A stretch of 64,000 bases of DNA from Mycolicibacterium neoaurum VKM Ac-1815D (GCF_000317305.3 NC_023036.2:3906001-3970000); one strand, 5' to 3'; counted from the first letter of the stretch, positions 8,896 through 17,071 are shown. The notes: a model not told the origin generated them from the letters alone. Numbers and translations: made by a program.

Positions 8896-10160
8896 CGGGG
8901 CGCTCCGTCATAGGTCGAGACCGACGACGCACCCCTGATGTCGAATTCACGTGCCAGCCCGGCGGTTTGCAGGCCTGCCATCTGAGCGTCGGTGATGGTG
9001 ATGGGGCCGATCTTGGTTTCCTTTCCAGCGTCCCAGTTGTATCGATCGGCGACATTCACCTGCGACTCGACGTGAACCCGGGGCTCACCGCCCGGTGTGT
9101 CCGGCGGGTAGACGGTCACCACGCCACCGGCCGACATGTCCACCCCGCCGACCGCGCGGTACCAGTCGGGATTGGCGTCAGGATCCATGTAGTAACCCTG
9201 CCACGGGGTGCGGAACGAGACGGGCTGACCGTACTGGCCGGTCGCGGCGGCCTCGGCCACGATTCGATTCACCTCGTCGTTGACCATCGCATCCCCGCGG
9301 GCCTGCATCTGCGGGATATCGTTCATCATCGAGTTCACGTCCAGGTTGTACGGTTTGCCCGTGTTGTCCAAGTAGTGGTCAAGGAGCTCCGCAGCGTGCG
9401 GCCATTTCTGCTCGATCAGCGGCAGACCGCCTTCGATCGCCGCCTTGAACGCCAGGTCGTCGCCCCGTGAATACCAGGGCTGCGAGCCCCATTCACCGGA
9501 CCCTTCATCGTGCTTGCTCCACGGCGGTGGTTCGGGGATGCCGTTCTCGCCCGGCTCAGCAGGCGGCTGATCGGTCGGCTGACCGTCGGGGTCATCGGTG
9601 TCGCCGTCGCGACCCTCGCGGTCCCCCAGCGCCTGATATCCCTCCCCGATGGCGCGGATGCGGGCCGCGATGCCGTTCATATCGGTATTGGAGCGGCGCA
9701 GGATGTCTGCGACCTCGCCCACACCGCGTGACACGACGGGGATCAACACACGCTCACCGGCCGCGTTGGGTGGCACGCTGGCGGCCGCGCTCAGCACCCA
9801 CTGCTTGATCTCCTCCAGGTCCCGACGACCGGCAGCGACCACCTGAGCGGAGCGATCGACCTCGGAGCCGAGTCGCCGATCGAGTTCGGCGAGCCCCCTT
9901 ATGCTGCCGGCCAACCGCTCGTTGCGACCGGCGTAGGCGTCGGCGGCGGCACCCGTCCAGTCCGACCCGGGCGCGGCAGAGGCAACCACCTCCCGCAGCC
10001 CATCGAGCGGGCGGCTCTGGTCGAACTCGGTGCCACCGACCGGTGTGCCCTCGCCGAGCGTCGCGCGGGCGTTGTCCCACGTCGAAAGAAATGCCGCAAG
10101 AACGCTGATCGCCGCCCCCTCTGAATCCCTGCACTCAAATCCTAGGTGAGCCCAGCACAC
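8892..10160 (-). CDS. EspA/EspE-like putative type VII secretion substrate with unknown C-terminal domain
   Basis: 422 residues in three parts. The N-terminal ~190 residues look like mycobacterial EspA/EspE-family ESX substrates: AFLSTWDNARATLGEGTP, then a WTG turn (SDWTGAAADAYAGRNE) between helices, then AAGRRDLEEIKQWV. A low-complexity linker rich in D, P, G and E spans ~190-235. A ~185-residue C-terminal domain (FKAAIEGGLPLIEQKWPHAA to the end) is not recognised. No signal peptide is seen, as expected for ESX export. The start is uncertain: GTG 10160 is the only in-frame canonical codon, but homologues appear to begin near the later SVLAAFLSTW, where an ATC codon sits behind AGAGGGGG. It is followed, with a 4-nt overlap, by a lipoprotein gene. 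A secreted effector or toxin is inference only. Confidence 0.7.
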   Translation of the reverse strand: MCWAHLGFECRDSEGAAISVLAAFLSTWDNARATLGEGTPVGGTEFDQSRPLDGLREVVASAAPGSDWTGAAADAYAGRNERLAGSIRGLAELDRRLGSEVDRSAQVVAAGRRDLEEIKQWVLSAAASVPPNAAGERVLIPVVSRGVGEVADILRRSNTDMNGIAARIRAIGEGYQALGDREGRDGDTDDPDGQPTDQPPAEPGENGIPEPPPWSKHDEGSGEWGSQPWYSRGDDLAFKAAIEGGLPLIEQKWPHAAELLDHYLDNTGKPYNLDVNSMMNDIPQMQARGDAMVNDEVNRIVAEAAATGQYGQPVSFRTPWQGYYMDPDANPDWYRAVGGVDMSAGGVVTVYPPDTPGGEPRVHVESQVNVADRYNWDAGKETKIGPITITDAQMAGLQTAGLAREFDIRGASSVSTYDGAPR

Positions 10161-10213
10161 CTACGACGCGGCAATTCAGGGCGGAGCGAGTTCAGGGCTA
10201 CCCAGGGCCACGT

Positions 10214-10231
10214 TCGCCCGCTCGCGGGCGA
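10214..10231 (-). terminator. Hairpin downstream of glyS
   Basis: TCGCCCG (10214-10220) and CGGGCGA (10225-10231) form a 7-bp GC-rich stem around a CTCG loop, about 10 nt past the glyS stop and upstream of the EspA/EspE-like gene on the same strand. There is no T-tract. It probably separates the two transcripts. Confidence 0.5.
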
Positions 10232-10240
10232 CGGAGGTCG

Positions 10241-11647
10241 TCAGCAGCCCTTGAGGCGCACCGCGAGGTAGTTCGACACCTCAGAGATCGCCACCCGCTC
10301 CTGGGTCATGGCATCACGCTCGCGCACGGTCACGGCGTGGTCCTCAAGCGAGTCGAAGTCCAGCGTGACGCAGAACGGGGTGCCGATCTCGTCCTGCCTG
10401 CGGTACCGGCGGCCGATGGCGCCGGCATCGTCGAACTCGACATTCCAGCTCTGGCGCAGCTCGGCGGCGAGATCCTTTGCCTTGGGCGACAAGTCGGCAT
10501 GCCGCGACAACGGCAACACCGCCGCCTTGACCGGGGCCAGTCGCGGGTCGAGCTTGAGCACGGTGCGCTTGTCCACCCCACCCTTGGCGTTGGGGGCCTC
10601 GTCTTCGCGGTAGGAGTCCACCAGGAACGCCATCAACGACCGGGTCAGGCCGGCCGCCGGCTCGATCACATACGGCGTATACCGCGTGTCGGACGCCTGG
10701 TCGTAATAGGTCAGATCCACCCCGGATGACTTTGCGTGACTGGACAAATCGTGATCGGTCCGGTTGGCGATACCTTCCAGCTCACCCCACGGGTTTCCGG
10801 TGAAACCGAACTTGTACTCGATATCGGTGGTGCCCGCGCTGTAGTGCGACAGCTTCTCCAGCGGGTGCTCGTAGAGCCGCAGGTTCTCCGGCCGGATCCC
10901 GAGGTCGATGTACCACTGCAGGCGCGTCTCGATCCAGTACTTGTGCCACTCCGGCGCGGTCGACGGTTCGACGAAGAACTCCATCTCCATCTGCTCGAAC
11001 TCGCGGGTCCGGAAGATGAAGTTGCCCGGCGTGATCTCGTTGCGGAAGCTCTTGCCGATCTGGCCGATGCCGAACGGCGGCTTCTTGCGCGAGGTGGTGA
11101 CCACGTTGGCGAAGTTGACGAAGATGCCCTGCGCGGTCTCCGGACGCAGGTAGTGCAGGCCTTCCTCGGACTCGATCGGCCCGAGGTAGGTCTTCAGCAT
11201 CATGTTGAAGTCACGGGGCTCGGTCCACTGCCCCTTGGTCCCGCAGTCCGGGCAGACGATATCGGCCATCGGCACGGCGTCCGGGTCGGCCAGACCGTCC
11301 TTGGCGCCCCGCTTCTCGAAGTAGGCCTCCTGCAGGTGATCCTGTCGGTGCCGCTTGTGGCAGTTGAGGCACTCCACCAGGGGGTCGTTGAACACCGCGA
11401 CATGCCCGGAGGCCACCCACACCTGCCGCGGCAGGATGATCGCCGAGTCCAGGCCCACGACATCATCGCGACCGGTGACCACCGAGCGCCACCATTGCTT
11501 CTTGATGTTCTCCTTGAGTTCCACGCCGAGTGGCCCGTAGTCCCAGGCGGACTTGGTACCGCCGTAGATCTCGCCCGATTGATAGACGAGCCCACGGCGT
11601 TTCGCCAGGTTTGCAACGGTGTCGATGATCGAAGGAGACGAAGCCAC
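10241..11647 (-). CDS. glyS: Glycyl-tRNA synthetase, alpha2 (class II) type
   Basis: 468 residues; charges tRNA-Gly with glycine in the cytoplasm. This is the single-chain alpha2 form used by actinobacteria and eukaryotes. Motif 1 region: YQSGEIYGGTKSAWDYGPLG. Zinc-binding cysteines: CLNCHKRHRQDH and CPDCGTKGQW. Motif 2: FRNEITPGNFIFRTREFEQMEMEFF. Motif 3 lies near ARGL-type residues in the C-terminal catalytic core, followed by the anticodon-binding domain. The start is GTG. It is divergent from smtB-zur, which also regulates zinc, the metal bound by this enzyme; a functional link is not shown. Confidence 0.97.
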   Translation of the reverse strand: MASSPSIIDTVANLAKRRGLVYQSGEIYGGTKSAWDYGPLGVELKENIKKQWWRSVVTGRDDVVGLDSAIILPRQVWVASGHVAVFNDPLVECLNCHKRHRQDHLQEAYFEKRGAKDGLADPDAVPMADIVCPDCGTKGQWTEPRDFNMMLKTYLGPIESEEGLHYLRPETAQGIFVNFANVVTTSRKKPPFGIGQIGKSFRNEITPGNFIFRTREFEQMEMEFFVEPSTAPEWHKYWIETRLQWYIDLGIRPENLRLYEHPLEKLSHYSAGTTDIEYKFGFTGNPWGELEGIANRTDHDLSSHAKSSGVDLTYYDQASDTRYTPYVIEPAAGLTRSLMAFLVDSYREDEAPNAKGGVDKRTVLKLDPRLAPVKAAVLPLSRHADLSPKAKDLAAELRQSWNVEFDDAGAIGRRYRRQDEIGTPFCVTLDFDSLEDHAVTVRERDAMTQERVAISEVSNYLAVRLKGC

Positions 11648-11707
11648 GGGTCAATAGCGTAGCGAGGACCTGCCGCGGGTTGCGCCCGGGCCGGTGACCG
11701 ACAGACG

Positions 11708-11735
11708 TTGACATGCATGGATCTGCATGTATTCT
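11708..11735 (+). promoter_or_regulatory. smtB-zur promoter with inverted repeat operator
   Basis: TTGACA at 11708-11713 and TATTCT at 11730-11735, 16 bp apart, form a good sigma-A-type promoter. The expected start point is about 7 nt downstream, at or just before ATG 11744, implying a leaderless mRNA. A perfect 7-bp inverted repeat ACATGCA-N6-TGCATGT (11711-11730) overlaps the -35 box and fills the spacer, the usual position for an ArsR/SmtB operator. Autoregulation by SmtB is inferred. Confidence 0.7.
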
Positions 11736-11743
11736 GACTCGTA

Positions 11744-12112
11744 ATGAAAATCATTTCCAATTCTGCCACGGCCGAGGACCATTCCGCGCACTCCCATGAG
11801 AGCGCGCCGTTCCCCGAGTTGCCCCCGCGCGCGGTTCTGGACAACGCCGGCGACCTGCTGCGTGCGCTCGCCGCACCGCTCCGCATCGCGATCGTGCTGC
11901 AGCTGCGCGAGTCGATACGCTGCGTGCACGAGCTGGTGGACGCGCTCGACGTGCCCCAACCGCTGGTCAGCCAGCACCTGCGGATCCTGAAATCCGCCGG
12001 CGTGGTGGCCGGGGAGCGCAGCGGCCGCGAGGTGATGTACCGCCTGGTCGACCATCACCTGGCCGAGATCGTCATCGCCGCCGTCACACACGCCTCGGAG
12101 GACGACCGATGA
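11744..12112 (+). CDS. smtB: ArsR/SmtB-family zinc-sensing repressor
   Basis: 122-residue winged-helix repressor. The DNA-binding region contains CVHELVDALDVPQPLVSQHLRILKSAGVV. The C-terminal helix carries a full alpha-5 metal site of the form DxHx10HxxE (DHH...VTHASE), the zinc-sensing arrangement of SmtB-type proteins, so Zn(II) should release it from DNA. The N-terminus adds a His-rich stretch (EDHSAHSHESA). The gene overlaps zur by 4 nt (ATGA), the same operon as Rv2358-Rv2359. The start at 11744 fits a leaderless message; the next in-frame Met is well inside the fold. Confidence 0.93.
   Translation: MKIISNSATAEDHSAHSHESAPFPELPPRAVLDNAGDLLRALAAPLRIAIVLQLRESIRCVHELVDALDVPQPLVSQHLRILKSAGVVAGERSGREVMYRLVDHHLAEIVIAAVTHASEDDR
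11745..11759 (+). promoter_or_regulatory. Zur-box-like imperfect palindrome at the smtB start codon
   Basis: TGAAAATCATTTCCA is a 7-1-7 palindrome with one mismatch and resembles the actinobacterial Zur operator TGAAAAT-N-ATTTTCA. It covers the first codons of smtB, directly downstream of the predicted transcription start. Binding by the operon's own Zur product is inferred from similarity only. Confidence 0.4.
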
Positions 12113-12501
12113 GCACACCGGTGCGATCGACCAAGCAACGCGCGGCCATCTCCACCTTGCTGGAGAACATCGACGACTTCCGGTCCGCGCAGGAGTTACA
12201 CGATGAGCTGCGCAAGCAGGGTGAGGGCATCGGGCTGACGACCGTGTATCGCACCCTGCAGTCGATGGCCGCCGCAGGCCAGGTCGACACCCTGCGCACC
12301 GACACCGGCGAGTCGGTCTACCGCCGCTGCTCGGCCCATCACCACCATCACCTGGTGTGCCGGGTGTGCGGCAGCACCGTGGAGGTCGACGGCGGTGCCG
12401 CCGAAGTCTGGGCCGACGAGGTGGCCGCCGAACACGGATTCACCGAGGTGAGCCACACCATCGAGATCTTCGGACTGTGCGGCCCCTGCGCGGTCAGCTG
12501 A
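12109..12501 (+). CDS. zur: Zinc uptake regulator Zur (FurB)
   Basis: 130-residue Fur-family repressor that, with Zn(II), shuts off zinc uptake and alternative ribosomal protein genes. The N-terminal winged helix (~1-80) includes STLLENIDDFRSAQELH and GIGLTTVYRTLQSMAAAGQVD. The dimerisation domain has HHHHHLVCRVCG and a second CxxC at the end (LCGPCAVS), together forming the structural Cys4 zinc site. It is translationally coupled to smtB through ATGA. Its stop overlaps that of the converging Nudix gene within the palindrome TCAGCTGA. Confidence 0.95.
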   Translation: MSTPVRSTKQRAAISTLLENIDDFRSAQELHDELRKQGEGIGLTTVYRTLQSMAAAGQVDTLRTDTGESVYRRCSAHHHHHLVCRVCGSTVEVDGGAAEVWADEVAAEHGFTEVSHTIEIFGLCGPCAVS

Positions 12502-12892
12502 CCCGCACGAACTCCAGCACCGTGTCCCTGGTCAACGGGGCGAGTTCGATATCGCCGGGCGCGTGCGGATCGATCCACGCCATCTCGGCGATCTCGGCCG
12601 CCGCGCTCGGCGGACCATCGAGTTCGACGAGGAAGAGATCGGCGGCCACCCGGTGACCGGGCTCGTTGGCCGCGGCCGCGTCGTGGTGGCCAAGGTCGCG
12701 CACCGAGTCGGCGACGATACCCGCCCCGAGCTCCTCGGCGATCTCCCGATGCAGGGCCTGCAGTGGCGTCTCCCCCGGTTCGATCTTGCCGCCGGGCTGC
12801 ATGAACGCCGTCGTCCCGCGCTTGCGCACCACCAGTACGTGCGCACGCGCGTCGAGCACGACGGCGGCGACCACCCGGATGACGGCGCTCAT
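12494..12892 (-). CDS. Nudix hydrolase
   Basis: 132 residues with a complete Nudix box, GGKIEPGETPLQALHREIAEELG (GX5EX7REUXEEXGU), the metal-binding helix that hydrolyses nucleoside diphosphates linked to another moiety. The N-terminal AAVVLDARAHVLVVRKRG is the usual first strands. Length and composition suit a MutT-like house-cleaning enzyme, but the substrate is not predictable. Its ATG overlaps the stop of the upstream Rv2360c-like gene (ATGA). Confidence 0.88.
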   Translation of the reverse strand: MSAVIRVVAAVVLDARAHVLVVRKRGTTAFMQPGGKIEPGETPLQALHREIAEELGAGIVADSVRDLGHHDAAAANEPGHRVAADLFLVELDGPPSAAAEIAEMAWIDPHAPGDIELAPLTRDTVLEFVRVS

Positions 12893-13272
12893 GCCACCAA
12901 CGTGCGACGCACATCGGCGCCGGTCGCCAGCACCATCATGATCAACGTGCTGAGCGCCTCATCGGTCAGTCCCGACGCGGGAAAGTTGTAGCGCAGCAGC
13001 ACATCTGCCGACCCATCCTTTTCGACCAGTGAGACGGTGCCCAACAGGGTGTTCCGGGTGTGCCCGGCGACGGTCCCGCGCAGCGCGTCATCGAGCGGCT
13101 TATCCCAGGCCAGGATCTGGTTCAACGACACCATGTCCAGCCCCTCGCCCACACTGACGACCCGCAGCGAGGCGAACGTGCCGTCATGGTGCACCGTCAG
13201 CGCGCCGTCCTCTTCGCGGGTGGCAGGCAGCAAGGCCTCCACGACGGCCGCCAGCCGCTCCTGCAGATTCAT
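12889..13272 (-). CDS. Conserved hypothetical protein (Rv2360c-like), secretion-chaperone-like fold
   Basis: 127 residues from ATG 13272, chosen for GGGAGG just upstream; a longer frame to 13476 only overlaps uppS. The protein is alpha/beta without signal or membrane segments: MNLQERLAAVVEALLPATRE, a beta-rich middle, then SGLTDEALSTLIMMVLATGADVRR. It sits between uppS and the Nudix gene exactly as Rv2360c does in M. tuberculosis, with an ATGA overlap downstream. No experimental function is known to me. Confidence 0.75.
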   Translation of the reverse strand: MNLQERLAAVVEALLPATREEDGALTVHHDGTFASLRVVSVGEGLDMVSLNQILAWDKPLDDALRGTVAGHTRNTLLGTVSLVEKDGSADVLLRYNFPASGLTDEALSTLIMMVLATGADVRRTLVA

Positions 13273-13294
13273 CAGGCCCTCCCGCTCAGGCTCA

Positions 13295-14179
13295 TCATTC
13301 GGCCCGCCCGAAGCGACGATTACGGTGCACGTACTCCTCGCACGCCGCCCACAGATCCCGGCGATCGTAGTCCGGCCAGAGCTTGTCCTGGAAGACATAC
13401 TCGGCATACGCGGCCTGCCAGAGCAGGAAGTTGCTGGCACGTTGCTCACCGGAGGTCCGGATGAACAGGTCGACATCGGGGATGTCGGGACGGTGCAGAT
13501 GCCTGGCGAACGACGCTTCGCTGATCCGGCCGGGGTTGATCTTGCCCTCCGCCGCCTCCTCGGCGAGTTGCCGTGCGGCCTCGACGATCTCGGTGCGCCC
13601 GCCGTAGTTGACGCAGTAGTTGACGGTGATGACGTCGTTGCCGACCGTCATCTGCTCGGCGATGTCGAACTCCTTGATGACGCTGCTCCACATCCGCGGG
13701 CGCGATCCGACCCAGCGCATGTTGACGCCCATCGCGTCCAGGTTCTCCCGGCGTCGGCGCACCACCTCGCGGTTGAAGCCCATCAGGAAGCGCACCTCCT
13801 CGGTGCTGCGCTTCCAGTTCTCGGTGGAGAACGCGTACACCGACAGGTGCTTGATACCCAGTTCGATGGCTCCGCAGGTGATGTCGATCAGCACCGCCTC
13901 ACCCATCTTGTGTCCCTCGGTGCGGCCCAACCCACGCTGGGTGGCCCAGCGGCCGTTACCGTCCATCACCACCGCGACGTGGTTGGGGACCTGGTCGGCG
14001 GGGATCTGCGGGGGAACCGCCTTGGAAGGGTGCTGCGGCGGCCGGGAGAACCGGCCGTTGGTCTTGGGTGGCAGGTCGGGGAACACCACCGGCCACGTCG
14101 AGGTGTCCGGGAATTCCGGATAGTCCTCAGGCGCCGGGGGCAGCTGCGGGTAGGTGACCTTGCCCCGTTTGATTGCCAT
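13295..14179 (-). CDS. uppS: Long-chain (deca)prenyl diphosphate synthase, cis-type
   Basis: 294 residues; adds isoprene units in cis to build decaprenyl phosphate, the lipid carrier for peptidoglycan, arabinogalactan and LAM synthesis. Signature motifs: HVAVVMDGNGRWATQRGL (catalytic Asp and pyrophosphate-binding), SVYAFSTENWKRS, and DLFIRTSGEQRASNFLLWQAAYAE near the C-terminus. ATG 14179 is preceded by AGGAT; the ~75-residue tail before the catalytic domain is typical of mycobacterial homologues (Rv2361c). The first 53 nt overlap the 3' end of recO, suggesting coupling. Confidence 0.95.
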   Translation of the reverse strand: MAIKRGKVTYPQLPPAPEDYPEFPDTSTWPVVFPDLPPKTNGRFSRPPQHPSKAVPPQIPADQVPNHVAVVMDGNGRWATQRGLGRTEGHKMGEAVLIDITCGAIELGIKHLSVYAFSTENWKRSTEEVRFLMGFNREVVRRRRENLDAMGVNMRWVGSRPRMWSSVIKEFDIAEQMTVGNDVITVNYCVNYGGRTEIVEAARQLAEEAAEGKINPGRISEASFARHLHRPDIPDVDLFIRTSGEQRASNFLLWQAAYAEYVFQDKLWPDYDRRDLWAACEEYVHRNRRFGRAE

Positions 14180-14969
14180 GCGCCATATCCTGCCCGAACA
14201 CCGCCGTCCGGCGTTCAACGGCCGCACTATCGACCCGGTAGACCCGCTCCACCAGCGGCAATGTCCGCAGCTGACGTTCAAGATGCCATTGCAGGTGCGC
14301 GGCCACCAGACCGCTGGCCTGGCTGCGGTGCGAGGTGGTGGAGGCTTGCGCAAACTCCCAATCCCCATCGTGCAGCGCGGACATGAGCTCCAGCACAGCC
14401 TGAGCGGGGGTTGCCGATCCAGACGGTCGGCAATGCACGCACACGCTGCCACCTGCGGCCACATTGAAGGCCCGGTGTGGGCCCGGCGCGGCACAGCGGG
14501 CACATTCGGTCAGTGCAGGCGCCCAGCCGGCGATCCCCATCGCCCGCAGCAGGTACGCGTCGAGCACCAGCTCACGGGGACGGCGGCCCTCGGCGACCGC
14601 CCGCAGCGCCGCCACGGTGAGACCGTGCAGTTGCGGGACGGGGGCGCGTTCCTCGCCGGCGAGCCGTTCGGCGGTCTCCAGCACCGCGCAGGCGCAGGTG
14701 TAGCGGCCGTAATCACTGACGATGTCGACGGCGAAGGCGTCGATGGACTGCACCTGGGTGACGATGTCGAGGTTACGGCCGGGATGCAGCTGAACATCGA
14801 TGTGCGCAAACGGCTCCAGCCGCGCCCCGAACTTGCTGCGGGTACGGCGCACCCCCTTGGCCACCGCGCGCACCACACCGTTCTCACGAGTGAGCAGCGT
14901 CACGATCCGGTCGGCCTCGCCGAGCTTGTGCTGGCGCAGCACGACCGCTCGATCCCGGTACAACCGCAT
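14127..14969 (-). CDS. recO: DNA repair protein RecO
   Basis: 280 residues; loads RecA with RecR on SSB-coated single strands in recombinational repair. The N-terminal OB-fold begins MRLYRDRAVVLRQHKLGEADRI, followed by GVVRAVAKGVRRTRSKFGARLEPF, both typical. The helical C-terminal half contains a zinc-binding pattern ECARCAAPGPH...CVHC. The start at 14969 matches the family; the frame stays open upstream into the divergent amidase but without homology. Overlaps uppS by 53 nt. Confidence 0.95.
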   Translation of the reverse strand: MRLYRDRAVVLRQHKLGEADRIVTLLTRENGVVRAVAKGVRRTRSKFGARLEPFAHIDVQLHPGRNLDIVTQVQSIDAFAVDIVSDYGRYTCACAVLETAERLAGEERAPVPQLHGLTVAALRAVAEGRRPRELVLDAYLLRAMGIAGWAPALTECARCAAPGPHRAFNVAAGGSVCVHCRPSGSATPAQAVLELMSALHDGDWEFAQASTTSHRSQASGLVAAHLQWHLERQLRTLPLVERVYRVDSAAVERRTAVFGQDMAHGNQTGQGHLPAAAPGA

Positions 14970-15035
14970 CCGCCCAGTGTCGCACCGCACGGTGACATCG
15001 GCGCCATCGCAACGCCGGATATCCTCGGACATCGT

Positions 15036-16484
15036 ATGTCTGTCACCCAGAAGAATCCCGTTCGTATGCGCGTCTTTCCCACCCTCACCCAACAGCTGTA
15101 CCGGCTCGCCAGCGGCGCCACGACCTCCGAGGAACTGGTACGCCAGTCCCTGACCGCCATCGAGGCCAGCCAATCCCGCCTGAACGCGTTCCGCGTCGTG
15201 CTCACCGAGCAGGCCCTCGCCGACGCCGCCGAAGCCGACCGCAAACGCGCTGCCGGACAACACCTTCCATTACTCGGCATCCCCATTGCGGTCAAGGATG
15301 ACGTGGACGTCGCCGGCGTGCCCACCCGTTTCGGGACCGTCGGCAACCCGCCGCCCGCCACCGCCGACGCCGAGGTGGTGCGCCGGCTGCGTGCGGCCGG
15401 GGCGGTCATCGTCGGCAAGACCAACACCTGCGAACTGGGCCAGTGGCCGTTCACCAGCGGACCCGGCTTCGGACACACCTACAACCCGTGGTCACCACGG
15501 CACAGCCCGGGCGGGTCCTCCGGCGGCAGCGCCGCGGCCGTGGCCGCCGGACTAGTCACCGCGGCCATCGGTTCCGACGGGGCCGGCAGCGTGCGCATCC
15601 CGGCGGCCTGGACCCATCTGGTGGGCATCAAACCCCAGCGTGGCCGGATATCCACCTGGCCGCTGCCCGAGGCGTTCAACGGGATCACCGTCAACGGCGT
15701 GCTGGCCCGCACCGTCACCGATGCCGCCATCGTGCTGGACGCCGCGTCCGGCAACGCCGACGGCGATCTGCACAAACCGGCTCCGGTGCGGGTGTCCGAC
15801 CATGTCGGCCGGGCGCCGGGGGCGCTGCGGGTGGCGGTGTCCACCGCCCTGCCGTTCACCTTCTTCCGGTCCACACTGCACCCGGAGATCACCACGGCCC
15901 TGCAGCGCGTCGCAGGCCAACTCGAACAGCTCGGCCACCACACCGTCCGGGCGGACCCGGACTACCACCTCAAGATGTCCTGGAACTTCCTGTCCCGCTC
16001 CACCGCAGGCCTGGTGGAGTGGTCGCAGCGGTTGGGCTCCGATGTCGACCTCGACAAGCGCACCATCGGCAACATCCGCACCGGCTGGGCGCTCTCCCAG
16101 AACACCCTGCGCAAGGCGCGCGCGGCCGAGGCCGACGCCCAGCGCCGGATCGGCTGGATCTTCAATATCGCCGATGTCGTGCTCGCACCGACCACGGCCC
16201 AGCCCCCGCCGCTGGTCGACGAGTACGACGATCGCGGTCCGCTGGCCACCGATCGGGCGATGATCCGCGCCTGTCCGGTGACCTGGCCGTGGAATCTGCT
16301 CGGCTGGCCCTCGATCAACATCCCCGCCGGATTCACCGCCGACGGCCTGCCCATCGGGGTCCAGCTGATGGGGCCTGCCGACAGCGAACCGTTGCTGATC
16401 TCGCTGGCCGGTCAGCTGGAGGCGGTCAACGGGTGGATGGCCCAGCAGCCCGAACCCTGGTGGCAGGAGCCGACGCTCACGTAA
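15036..16484 (+). CDS. amiA2: Amidase signature family protein (AmiA2-like)
   Basis: 482 residues of the amidase signature superfamily, which hydrolyse amide bonds with a Ser-cisSer-Lys triad. The Lys is in IPIAVKDDVDVAG and the serines in SPGGSSGGSAAAVAAG (about residues 150-170). Length is normal. The long open frame upstream (to 14154) overlaps recO antisense and lacks homology, so ATG 15036 is used; an ATG at 15066 is possible. It is divergent from recO and its stop abuts the CAP-protein start (TAATG). Place and family match Rv2363. Substrate unknown. Confidence 0.9.
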   Translation: MSVTQKNPVRMRVFPTLTQQLYRLASGATTSEELVRQSLTAIEASQSRLNAFRVVLTEQALADAAEADRKRAAGQHLPLLGIPIAVKDDVDVAGVPTRFGTVGNPPPATADAEVVRRLRAAGAVIVGKTNTCELGQWPFTSGPGFGHTYNPWSPRHSPGGSSGGSAAAVAAGLVTAAIGSDGAGSVRIPAAWTHLVGIKPQRGRISTWPLPEAFNGITVNGVLARTVTDAAIVLDAASGNADGDLHKPAPVRVSDHVGRAPGALRVAVSTALPFTFFRSTLHPEITTALQRVAGQLEQLGHHTVRADPDYHLKMSWNFLSRSTAGLVEWSQRLGSDVDLDKRTIGNIRTGWALSQNTLRKARAAEADAQRRIGWIFNIADVVLAPTTAQPPPLVDEYDDRGPLATDRAMIRACPVTWPWNLLGWPSINIPAGFTADGLPIGVQLMGPADSEPLLISLAGQLEAVNGWMAQQPEPWWQEPTLT

Positions 16485-17068
16485 TGTGCTCGTTCATGTC
16501 GTCGTTGCTGCTGTCGCCCTCGATGTCGTCCCGCCGCTGGGTGACCGCCCTGCCGGTGGTGGCGCTGGCTGCCGGGACGGTGCTGACCGCACCGGCCGCC
16601 CATGCCGACAACCGTCGCCTCAACGACGGTGTGGTCGCCAATGTCTACACCGTCCAGCACCAGGCCGGCTGCAACAACGATGTGAAGATCAACCCGAAGC
16701 TGCGGCTGGCCGCCCAGTGGCACACCAACGATGTGCTGAACAACCGAGCGCTGAACGCCGATATCGGTTCCGACGGCACGACCGTCGCCGACCGCGCCCG
16801 CAATGCCGGGTACGCCGGTGCGGTGGCCGAGACGGTGGCGATCAACCCGGCGCTGGCGATCAGCGGTATCGAGCTGATCAACCAGTGGTATCACCGGCCC
16901 GACTACTACGCGATCATGGCCGATTGCACCAACGTCGACATCGGCGTGTGGTCGGAGAGCGTGCTGGACCGCACCGTCGTGGTCGCGGTGTACGGCAAGG
17001 GTGACGGCGCACCGCCGGTGCCCTCGAACATCCGTGACTTCGGGCAGGTTCCCGGCTGGACGCCGTAG
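16484..17068 (+). CDS. Secreted CAP (SCP/PR1)-like domain protein
   Basis: 194 residues from ATG 16484, which overlaps the amidase stop, or 190 from ATG 16496. A Sec signal peptide (VTALPVVALAAGTVLTAPAAHA) is followed by a CAP-like domain with AAQWHTNDVLNN, VAETVA and INQWYHRPDYYAIM, corresponding to the His and Glu residues of that fold. Two cysteines (AGCNND and ADCTN) may form a disulfide. It is probably cotranscribed with the amidase. CAP proteins act extracellularly, but this subfamily has no defined role. Confidence 0.8.
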   Translation: MCSFMSSLLLSPSMSSRRWVTALPVVALAAGTVLTAPAAHADNRRLNDGVVANVYTVQHQAGCNNDVKINPKLRLAAQWHTNDVLNNRALNADIGSDGTTVADRARNAGYAGAVAETVAINPALAISGIELINQWYHRPDYYAIMADCTNVDIGVWSESVLDRTVVVAVYGKGDGAPPVPSNIRDFGQVPGWTP

Positions 17069-17071
17069 GGC

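Noticed and set aside
14154..15035. N-terminal extension of the amidase frame over recO
   Set aside because: No amidase homology and it is antisense to the clear recO gene; amidase begins at 15036.
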